A DNA stretch of 64,000 bases from Mixia osmundae IAM 14324 (lineage: Eukaryota; Basidiomycota; Mixiomycetes; Mixiales; Mixiaceae), in assembly GCF_000708205.1 (NCBI RefSeq), contig NW_014575561.1, positions 318,299 to 382,298 on the forward strand, written 5' to 3'. The translations under genes and the position numbers were made by a program. Position 1 is the stretch's first letter. The number at the start of each line of letters is the position of its first letter. Below the pieces are notes generated by a model that did not search any database, was not told where the DNA came from, and was given only the letters and a program-made list of their open reading frames with translations. Shown in pieces: positions 55,367 to 64,000 of the stretch.

Positions 55367-58300
55367 CTACGCCGATGCTTTGGCGGCAAGTCGTCTTGCT
55401 TCCTGTGGCGTGAAGTGCAGAATCGTGCCGAGCACGCTCAGGAGATGAGGCTGCATGGAAAGCATCAGCTATCCAGTAATGGGTAATCCGATTCGACGTA
55501 CTCGCATTTCTTTGTGTTCGAGAAATTGCAGTATCACATTCCTGACATACTCGAAATTGAGCGCTTCTTCTGCTTTGTTAGGTGATCTGGGCCCAGGCGA
55601 GCCGGCGACGCTCGCCTGTGAGCCAGACACAGAATCTGCCGGATCCCGTGCTGATTGCGACTGCGAGAAGGTAGTAAAGTCTGTCTATCTCTGTCAGCTT
55701 GTCCCTCATCCGGCGGCCGACGAGACGTACATCCAACGCCGGGATTGCGCTGCTTCTCTGCGAGCATAATGCCCGATTGCACCTTTCGTAGCTCGTCTCG
55801 TAAGCTCTGTCACGAAATCACTTCAGCAAAACCCCGGATCCAGCAAAACGAGACGTACTTTGTTCTGTTGCTTGAGTGTACATTCGCGCTGCTGGGCGTC
55901 TTCTAATCTCACGTCGAGATCCGAGATACGCTCGTCGAGATGGCGCATGTCCTGTCGGAGTCTGCCTTCCTTCTCGATGGCAGTCTGAGCATCTTGCCGT
56001 AGCTTCACTGTATGCTGCTCGAACGATTGAGAGCGCGCAATTGCTTGGCGCAGCTTTTCTTCTGTCTCTTCGTGCGCCGTTTGTCTTTCGCGCCGCGTCT
56101 GCTCGCTTTCGACAGAGTATGCATCGCGCCGAGCGATCTCCTGCCGCAATCGGTCTGTCTCTCGTAATCGTTCTTGCAAGCGTCCAGCCATCTCTTCTTC
56201 AGCATCCGCGCGGTCCCTTTCGAGTCGCGTGATTTGCGTTTCTAGGGCAGCGACCTTGATGAGGTGACGCGCTTCGATATCGGCGGCTTTACGCAGATGC
56301 TGCGCTCCGTCCGAGCTACGTGTGTTCTGCGCTTGTCGAGCTTCGTCGACCTGGCTTTGCAAGGACTCCATACGTTCGCGCGCGCTTTCCAGCTCATACT
56401 CCATCTCTTTTGTGCGCGACTCGAGGGCATCTCGTCGTTCGCCCGACGATTCTGTCTCTGCTTGACGAAGCTGCAGCTCGTCAAAGATTGCATCCTTTGC
56501 TGTTGTCGCTTCCGCGAGCAGACTCTCGAGCTGCTGTATCCTTGCCGTCTTGGTGGCCAATTCCTTCGTATGTGCCATTTTGAGGGTGGTGATGTCAAGC
56601 TCTGCTTGTCCGCGTTGTGCGGCTGCTTCTCGCTCCAGCTGCTGTTTGACAGATTGGTGCTCCCGCTCGAAAGACGCTCGTAGTCTCGACACTTGCTGTT
56701 CCGATTGCGCACGCAGGGCCAAGACTTCCTGTTCCATCTTGATCTTTTCGTTGACGAGGTTTGCCTGGCTGATCCTCACTTGTCCCTTGACTTCATCGCG
56801 CTCCTTCTCCACGTCAGTCTTGTCCTTCTCTGCTTTGAGCATCTTCTGCCTGATCTGCTTCAGTAGATTCATGGCTTTGGTTCTTTTTTCCTCTTCCTCC
56901 TTGGCCGTCTTCTGAGATTCCTCGAGCGACTTCTGCAGCTTTGAGATTTCCGCCTTGCTGCCCTCGCCTTCCTTTGCCACTCTATCTTGCTTTGTCTGGG
57001 CTTCAGTCAAAGCGGTGATGGATGCATCCTTTTGCTCGAGCTGCTGCTTCAGCTGATCGATTTGAGCAGACTGTGACTGTCGCTCCATCCTATGCGTGCT
57101 ACTCATCTCTTCCATCCTGCCCTTTACTTGGTCAAGCTGTGCAGTCACGCGTTTCAGCTCGCCGAATGACATCTGCGCAAGCCTATCAGCTGCTTTGCCT
57201 AACTGACTGCAAGAAGCGTACATCCGCGCGCAAGATGAGGTTCTGCAAATGACCGCTCATCGCATCTGGATCTGAGATGCTTGTGAGCGGCGTATGTTGC
57301 TGAAGTACCCGATCGGCGGCTATCTTCTCTTTCTGTAGACGCTTGTAGGCCAGCATGACATCTGCCCGTTGCCCGTAAATCAGCTTGCGTCAGCTGCTGA
57401 TCCGGAGGAACCTGCCTGCTAGGCGATCTGCTGGCTTGCTCTGCTCTTCGTTGGATGGGTCATTCGCGGCTTGGTCGATCGTTGCGTGCACTGTGCTGTC
57501 TATCGATGGTACAGCGCCGTCCGTAGGCACAGGCGGCAGCGATTCCATCACTCTCGACGGTATCCTCGCGGGCGAAGTGGAGGTCTCCGAGCGGCTGAGG
57601 AGTGCAGTAGTATCCGCTGTCGGCTGACCGTCCTCAAGCGATACATTGCCGTTCGGCACGGGCTGTGAGGGTACAGCAGGCTCTTCAACTGGTTCCGGCT
57701 CCATTGACGTTCGAGCTTGGATGTCGTTCTCCTTTGTTTCTGTTATCACCGTTTCTACTGTTTCTGGCTCTGCCGGGTTGATCTCTGGGCTGGTCTTTAC
57801 TGGCTTCCCATTAGGCGTTTCTGTCTCTGCAGCAAGCGGTGTCGCTTCCGCTGATGCCAGATCTGCGCTCGCTACCGCTGCAGTATTTTCTGTGGATATG
57901 TTCGCCGGGATGATAGCTTTGGGATCCTCTACCGTGGCTAAAGGTGCGGTTTCCTCCGATACCGCGCGCACGCTGGGGGCTGGTTTTCCTGGCTTATCGA
58001 CCCCAGGTTGAGACACAACGTCGGCCACAACTTCCGTGCTTTCAGACGGCACGTCCGAAGCTAATGGCGCGGACACTGGCTCCGGCGCGATGAGAGCACT
58101 GTCTGCAGGGATGGTTGGCTCTGACTGCAGCGTGACAGCATCATCGACGGGCACAATACCGCCTTCCGCAGAGACTGTCTTTCCATCGACAGCTGATGCT
58201 GAAGAGGTATCGATGGTCGCTTTGGCCTCGTCGGTGATTGCTTCCTTTGCGCTCGCAAGCTGTTCGTCTACTGCAGGCAGATCGAGCTTAGTCTCATCGT

Positions 58301-58700
58301 GCGCGACAGGCGCGCTCTTCTCGGTCGTCTTGACATCTGGTGTACTGCTGCCGGAAGCGAGCAGAGAGGAGGTCGTGGGTGACGCAGTTGAGCCAGGTAG
58401 CGCTGCTTTTGAGCTCAAAGAAGTCTGTAGCCTCGATGCTAGCCGAGCAGATGAACTATTCAATGATGGCGCTCTGCTCGTGGGAGACGCAGTCGCTTGG
58501 ACCGGCTTGGCGGTCGGCTGCTTATGTGGCGTGACAGAGGGAGAAGCAGGTTTGTCTGCAGATGCACGTTCAGAGCCAGGCGAGGCAGTGGATTGAGCTT
58601 GACGCTGTTGCTGCGCCGCGAGAGCTTGTTGCTGCAGCGAGCTCTCTAGCTCCTGTAGCGTGCTGGAAACCTTGTCACCCAAGTTCTTGAGCGACCACAT
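55367..58700 (-). CDS. IMH1: IMH1-like golgin with C-terminal GRIP domain
   Basis: Starts MWSLKNLGDKVSSTLQELE at 58700, an amphipathic start seen in golgins. A ~430-residue Ala/Pro/Thr/Glu-rich disordered region follows. A long coiled coil begins DVMLAYKRLQKEKIAADRV and continues for more than 450 residues (QLKQQLEQKDASITAL; RERMESLQSQVDEARQ). The GRIP domain is NFEYVRNVILQFLEHKEMR joined to PHLLSVLGTILHFTPQEARRL, with the conserved tyrosine that contacts Arl1; the stop is at 55367-55369. GRIP golgins tether vesicles at the trans-Golgi. The first intron (57362-57415) has a GC donor, CAG|GCAGGT, and restores RLADVMLAYKRLQ. The GRIP part was found by joining short exons near 55400-55800. Confidence 0.88.
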
Positions 58701-58858
58701 TGCGCTGGGAGCTCAGCCGTGCCCGTCAGGCAGCCCAGCTTTTGCTCGGCAAGTGCCAACACGTCGCGCTGGGCGTAGGCGCGCTGCTCAACACGGTCAA
58801 GTGCTGCAGCTAGCCGTCTGATTCAGGAGGCCGAGACTCAATTGACAAGTCTATGCAT

Positions 58859-59513
58859 TCAGTCCTCTGATCCTTCACAGTGTGCCTTGTAGGCTTCCGC
58901 AGTCAGCAAGCCATCAAATTCGGTCGGTCGAGTCAATTTGATCTTGCATAACCAGCCTGTCACGCCGTATAGTGAGCTCAGTGTCGAAGCTATGAGAGGC
59001 AGGACCTGCCATCTTGTTCGGGAGACTTGTTGAGTAGGCTGCTCTGGTCAGCGAGTGCGGTATTGACCTCCTCTACCGTGCCTGAAACTGGCGCGTAGAT
59101 ATCGCTCGCTGCCTTGACGCTCTCTACGCTTCCTATGGTATCTACGCAGTCACATAAGCCTTAAAGCGTCTGCTACGCTTCAGCCTAGTGCGTACCTCCC
59201 GTAGCGATCTCATCCGACGGATTGGGCAGCTCGACAAAGACGACGTCCCCTAGAGATTTGGCTGCGTAGTCTGTGATTCCGATGGTGCCAATGTAGGTCT
59301 CGTCATCGTAGGTGATCCATTCGTGCTCAATGGTGTAGCGAGTGCCTGTTCATGAGTGGAAAGTTCAGCCGGGCATGAGCTGGGAGTCCTGAGCGACCGA
59401 CTTGAAGCCCATCTCCTGGCCGCGAACGATGCCGCGACAGGTCGAACAAAGCTTGCTCGAGCAACGGGCGAGGATCGCTTCGAGCGAGCAAAGGTTGAGA
59501 ACTGGCGCAGCAT
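58859..59513 (-). CDS. GCV3: Glycine cleavage system H protein (lipoyl carrier), mitochondrial
   Basis: Start [20 protein letters not shown] at 59513 is an Arg/Ser-rich presequence with no acidic residues, as for mitochondria. Spliced body: [55 protein letters not shown], then [20 protein letters not shown], where the lysine in ESVKAA carries lipoate. It ends [19 protein letters not shown] and [11 protein letters not shown] at 58859. The H protein shuttles the aminomethyl group of glycine between the P, T and L proteins. Introns are GT-AG (one is 52 nt, between ASS and TRYT). Same strand as IMH1, 158 bp before it; divergent from shugoshin. Confidence 0.93.
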
Positions 59514-59627
59514 GGTAACAGGCTGCAGGCTTCGAGTCGCCCGCACGCACTGGAGCAGAGACCCCTCTGACACGTGATCTACACGCGACTTGCTCTCTCG
59601 CACGACGGTGAGATCAGCTGAGGCAGC

Positions 59628-61471
59628 ATGGACGCCAGGCGCCGTTCTGGTGCAGTGTTGACGATACAACAAGGTCTGACGATCGCAAACGATACACTGG
59701 ACTCGTGTAAGCCCTGTCTGAGCTTCTCAGAAGCTTGTTGACTGCTTTGACAGTTCGACGAAAGCATGTCAGTCAAAACAGGGAGATCATCCACAAGAAC
59801 TCTGAGCTTCTCCGTACCAACACCGACTTGTCTCGGCAGCTCGCTCAGGTCCAAGCACAGCTCATGTCCCTCAAGGCGGACAATCTCAAATTGGGCGGCA
59901 AAGCCTTCCAGCTCGAGATGCAGCTGTTACTCCAAAAAGACGAGCTCGCGAGATCACAAACGAAGATCAGCGAACTGACTCAGGCTGGAAACGGATCAGT
60001 GATCAGAGTCCCACAGACTGCGCTCATTCAGGCGAGTCTCTATGGCTTCATCCCACGCGTACATGCTGATATGTTCATCGCGCCGGCAGCAGTTGCGCAT
60101 GCAATTCGAGGCTGTATTGACGCAAATGTCGGAAGCGCAACATACGTTGCAGCAAGTGAGCCTTCCGGTAGCCTCTCCATCAGCTAGCCAGCCTAGCGAT
60201 GCCGGCGAGCGACAAGCACGACGCGCCTACCTATCGGCACGATCATCAGCTGCTCAATCGCTCGTCCTGCCACGTGAGGGCCGCACTGTCACACTCACCC
60301 AACCAGCCTCGGACCTGCTTGCATCTGCAGGATTAGCACAGTCTGCCGACAAGGCGATCAGATCAGACATGCCGCCTTACCCCTACAAGGCGGCTCTGGC
60401 TGCTCAACCCGAGCTGGCTCGCTTGCAGGAAGATCCCAACGAATCGCTGCTTGCGAATAGTCAGAGGTCTAGAAGAGCATCTCCCGCACCGTCCGCTTTA
60501 CCAGAAACATCTATTGCGTCAACATCGAATCTAGATCAATCAGACCCGACGCTGCCCCCGCTCGATCTCAGCAGAGTCTCTACGAAGCGCAAAGTGACAA
60601 AGACGAGGCGAGTGAGCGGCTTGCTAGGCTCTGTCAGTACACCTCCGCCCGAGCCCGAATCGCCATTACCTTCGAGTGAGACGAATCTGCCAGACCCGAC
60701 CGAGCACAAGAAAGCACGCAGAATGCCTAGAGCGAGCAATATACCCATCGATCTCATCATACCCAATTCGCTCGATTCACCAGCTCGTTTATCGCCTCAT
60801 CGATCTCAAGTCGAGATCAGCATCGCAAGCCCGCTGGCGCAGGAGGTACGACCTGGCACAAAGCGACCCGTCTCGCCCATCAAGCAGTCTGTCCACAAGT
60901 TCTCACCCGTCAAGCCTGCTACAACACCTCTGCCGCTGCGAGATGTGACGACGCAAAGGATCAACCAGACCAAAGACACGCCTGCACCTCTGCTCGCGAA
61001 CGTCAAAGCGGTTAAGAAAGCGCTGGCGTATGTAGAAATAGACGAGGATGTTATCGCAGGTCAGCCAGGGCTGTTTTGTCTCACAAATTGAGCTGACCTA
61101 TGCAGGGATTGACAGCAAGCCAAGATGTAGAGCAAGCCGCGGATGAAGAACCTGAAGAGGCAGATGAGGCTGAAGCGCGTGAAGGACGAAGATCGAGAAA
61201 GCAAGTCAGCTACGCTCTACCGAGCCTGCGAGCGTTCGTCATCACATTGGAACCACATATGCACCGCGCTCACAGCAGTATATACAGGAAAATGCGGCAG
61301 CCTGAAGGCTACGTGCCCTCCATCAAGCATGCGAAGAAGCCTCGACGAACGTCTCAGCTGCACGCAGACCCGATGCGTCGTGCCTCAATGGCATCGTCTC
61401 AGGACTTTGAGGACGGACAGTCTCCACCGCATTCGAGCGCCAGAGATCTCGGCCTCGAATATGCGACATGA
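59628..61471 (+). CDS. SGO1: Shugoshin (centromeric cohesin protector)
   Basis: Five exons (59628-59706, 59754-60031, 60093-61059, 61116-61227, 61288-61471) sum to 540 codons in consistent phase. The N-terminal coiled coil, RRKHVSQNREIIHKNSELLR and QLMSLKADNLKLGGKAFQLE, is the PP2A-binding shugoshin motif. A long disordered Ser/Pro/Thr middle follows. The basic C-terminal motif GRRSRKQVSYALPSLKMRQP (Shugoshin_C, binds phosphorylated histone H2A) is complete after removing the last intron. Shugoshin shields centromeric cohesin from separase. Introns 60032-60092 and 61228-61287 use GC donors (CAG|GCGAGT; CCT|GCGAGC). The last is 60 nt with no in-frame stop, so its removal rests on the restored motif. 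Confidence 0.87.
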
Positions 61472-61543
61472 TGTAAATTCGTGAGGACTATGCATGTGCG
61501 GGCGTATCAATTACATATGCGATGCTAGTGACACATGTCATGA

Positions 61544-63964
61544 TCACTGGCGCGGCTGTCTGAGCAGCGGTGCATTGAAGTTCATACTTCTTGCGCGGGT
61601 CAGCTGGCCACTCCAATCGATCGTCGAAGCCAAGGACGGCTGTCTGCTCATCTTGAACTCGTTGACCGCTTCTGGCTGAAAATCTTTGACCTTTGCGCGG
61701 ACGGGCTGATCAGTAAAGCCTCTCGCTGCCGCCGATAAGTTGCCAACAGATACTGCGTGCGACAAACTGCGCCTACTCGCAGCGTTCGAGTGCAGGTTGT
61801 CGGAAGTGAGCGTCGGCAGGGCGAAGTGGCGTGAATCAGGCGTTTGTGCGCTCGACATTGATGACGATGACGGGTTGGAGCTGCAAGGCGCAGATTCCAG
61901 TCCTGGCGACTTACTGCCCGCTGACGACTCGCGTGATAGCGAAGGACGAACGCGCACTGGCTGTGACGCTGAAGCGAGCATGCCCTGCGAAGAGTGATGA
62001 CGCAAGCGAGGCTGGCTCTGACCAATTTCAGGCTTGACAGACTCGGATGCCTTTCGAACGACGATTCGCGGTGACTGATCCGTGGGTGGCTGCGGCAATT
62101 GTCTACTGACTCTGCGCGTTCCAGTATCTGGCGATACTCTGAGCGGGGTAGCCGGTGTCGCCAAGGCGAAGCCCAGGGTCGCACTGCCGCGACGCTGCAT
62201 GCTTGGCATGGCTTCTGCAGGTACAGCTAGACGAGGTAGCGGCGTTGGCATGTTGGCCTGCGCTCTAACTTGTGCGTCCTCTGCGTCGCTGCGGCGCAGA
62301 CTTGAAACGAACTGATCAATGGTACCTTCATCGTAGTACTGAGATGTAGCTTGCGATGCGCTGAGGATAAAATCAAGTTCATCGACCTCTCGCTTGCGAT
62401 CGTCTACTCGCAAGCTTCTTGACGGGCCTGCCAAGCTTTGTCGGCTAGACTTACTCGCCAGACTGCGTGGCCGTCCTGGCGTCGCAGCCTCTACTTCTGC
62501 CTCGATCTTGTCCGACTTGCCTGTACCCGCAGAATCTGTGCGGGACATGGCCTGCTGATATGCAATTTGAAGATCAGACAATGGCATCGAATCGCCAGAT
62601 TCGAGTCGTGCGAGGTTGACGGCTCGCTTGGTGGGCGACGTTGGTACGGAGCCAGACTCTGATGACATCGGCCTGACTGCTCTCTCGAGCGCTTTGGCCG
62701 CTTCGTGGTGACCAGGCGGAGGATCGATGGAGACAAAGTTGATGATCCTGACAGGCAGCTCTGCACTGACTTCGGCGGACAGTGAGCCGGCAACGGCGAC
62801 CTTGATCGAATAGGCCACTTCGAGGTATCTCCCGTGAGAGATGGACAAGCATTCGGGCTGTCCTTTTATCAGCTTTGGAGAACAAGCAAGAGTGGGCGCG
62901 TACAGGAATTGTGATCGAGTGGGTGCATTGGGCCGTCTCGCCACTCGAAACGCCCAGCCATGATCCTTTTGCCGTCACCTCGCCTCGCTGAGCCTTCTTG
63001 CCCATCTCGAGAACGCTCTCGATGAGCTTCTTCTTGACCACTTGGATTCTACCCACATCGTCGCCTGTCAGACTCGCCGGCCGATGGAGCTTGTTGCTTC
63101 TGATCAAGGTCAGGCTCAGTGACTTGATCTGGTCCAATATCAATAGGGGCGACATACGCCTGCGAAGCTCGCTCACCTTTTTGCTCGATTCGTTGCGGAC
63201 AGAGACGGTGACATAGCATTGCTGTCCTGCGATCCACACAGGCCGGTGCAGGCTGGCCTCCACATTGACTTTGCCATCGCCACCCATAAAGAGCGTCTTG
63301 GATGCTGTTGCGACGATGGGCTTGAGAGACGATGCTAATATGGCCGAAGGATGGAAATAAGGATAAACTTCGATGTGTCTGTAAAAGTGTGCAATCGATC
63401 TGGTTGTACCGCTTGCTGCCGATTTGAGCTTGATAGATGCGATGATGATGTATCGCACAAGACCCTGCTTGTTGCGAGATGGGCCCTTTGCGCCACTACT
63501 AACAGGCAGATCCATTTGGAAAGGAAATGCGAAGGAACCGGTCTTTGCCCGACTGAATCCTTCAGCATCGGGCTCAGAGTCGAAGCAGGGTAACGTGTCG
63601 GCACCATCAGGCGATGCAATGCTGTCAGTGTGCTGGAAGATGATGTGACGAACATTTGGAGATGAGATCTCTGCAGTGCAGCGTCAATCATCTCTCGATG
63701 AGCTCACTTAATTGAGATACCCTCAAAGCCAACGATGCGTGCTTTTGGCCTGCTCAGCCAGACCTGGTCAGCCGCATTGGCCGATTTGGCCGTTCTGATT
63801 TCCATCGTTCCTCTCACAGATCCGCCTTCAACGATCAAAGCAGATTCGAGTGCAAAATCGAGCTCGACTCGCGCCTTCTTGCTGACCTGTTGCTCGAGCT
63901 GTGCCTGCGGTCTCGGTCTATGGACTGTGACAGAAGCTGACAGACTTGGCAGCTGTGCTGACAT
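61544..63964 (-). CDS. Alpha-arrestin-like (ART family) trafficking adaptor
   Basis: First exon MSAQLPSLSASVTVHRPRPQ begins at 63964; the frame stays open to the window edge, so the true start could lie outside. Arrestin N-domain: VELDFALESALIVEGGSVRG, ARIVGFEEISSPNVRHIIFQ (joined over a GT-AG intron), FAFPFQMDLPVSSG. C-domain: GGDGKVNVEASLHRPVWIAG, CYVTVSVRNESSKKVSEL, GSWLGVSSGETAQCTHSIT, CLSISHGRYLEVAYSIKVAV, AELPVRIINFVSIDPPPGHH. The ~400-residue tail is disordered, Ser/Arg/Pro-rich. Alpha-arrestins bring Rsp5-type ubiquitin ligases to plasma membrane transporters; I did not find a clear PPxY motif in the visible tail, so that link is by family only. Convergent with shugoshin. Confidence 0.82.
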
Positions 63965-64000
63965 ACTGCGTGCAGGGGTAGACGTGGGATCGAGTATGCG

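Noticed and set aside
1-64000. Transposons, LTR or viral remnants, CRISPR arrays, rRNA
   Set aside because: I looked for reverse transcriptase, integrase, transposase and capsid motifs, long terminal or inverted repeats and spaced repeats, and saw none.

Overview
The window is nuclear DNA of a fungus, most likely a basidiomycete. It is gene-dense, about half G+C, and every gene I can name is eukaryotic. Nearly all coding regions are cut by short introns of about 43-61 nt. The housekeeping set (UPF2, RAT1, V-ATPase subunit a, eIF3l, SLA2, IMH1 golgin, RAD18, shugoshin, Rhomboid, OMA1-like protease) and the DUF5872-like and LtrA proteins fit a basidiomycete. A lineage such as Pucciniomycotina is my inference; no rRNA or mitochondrial marker is present to fix it. 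Gene ends below come from joining reading frames by hand across splice sites, so most are spliced models with the junctions quoted where they matter.

Layout. 1-9.3 kb: end of UPF2 (+), 3-methyladenine DNA glycosylase (-), a prephenate-dehydratase-like protein with altered active-site motifs and an unrecognised C-terminal half (+), RAT1 (-), MsrB (+). 9.3-23.5 kb: family III CoA-transferase/AMACR (-), zinc alcohol dehydrogenase (+), LtrA membrane protein (-), LACTB2-like nuclease (+), V-ATPase subunit a (-), eIF3l (+), a BRCT checkpoint-like protein (-). 23.9-38 kb: a giant three-module glycosyltransferase (+), an intronless P450 (+), rhomboid protease (-), C2H2 factor (-), RAD18 (-), UbiG/COQ3-like methyltransferase (+), OMA1-like protease (-). 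38.6-46.2 kb: SLA2 (+), CLC chloride channel (-), an unrecognised acidic/lysine-rich gene (+). 46.7 kb: a tRNA-Leu(UAA). 47.5-64 kb: a small secreted protein (-), glutamate 5-kinase (+), SLC35F6-like transporter (-), DUF5872-like protein (+), ABM-domain protein (-), THI20-like thiamine enzyme (+), IMH1 (-), glycine-cleavage H protein (-), shugoshin (+), alpha-arrestin (-).

The genes do not form a pathway cluster. They are arranged in nearly strict strand alternation, so most start in short shared divergent promoters (84-250 bp) and end tail-to-tail within tens of bases.

Two linked observations stand out. First, at least 14 introns in protein genes can only be read sensibly with a GC donor (consensus AG|GCRNGT) instead of GT, a very high share. 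Second, the tRNA-Leu gene carries a 51-nt insertion in its D-loop, not at the usual 37/38 site. That insertion begins GCAAGT, carries the motif GACTAAT and ends ACAG, so it looks just like the GC-AG spliceosomal introns of the neighbouring protein genes. Removing it gives an 83-nt class II tRNA with all arms paired except one position. No mobile element, CRISPR array or viral remnant was recognised.
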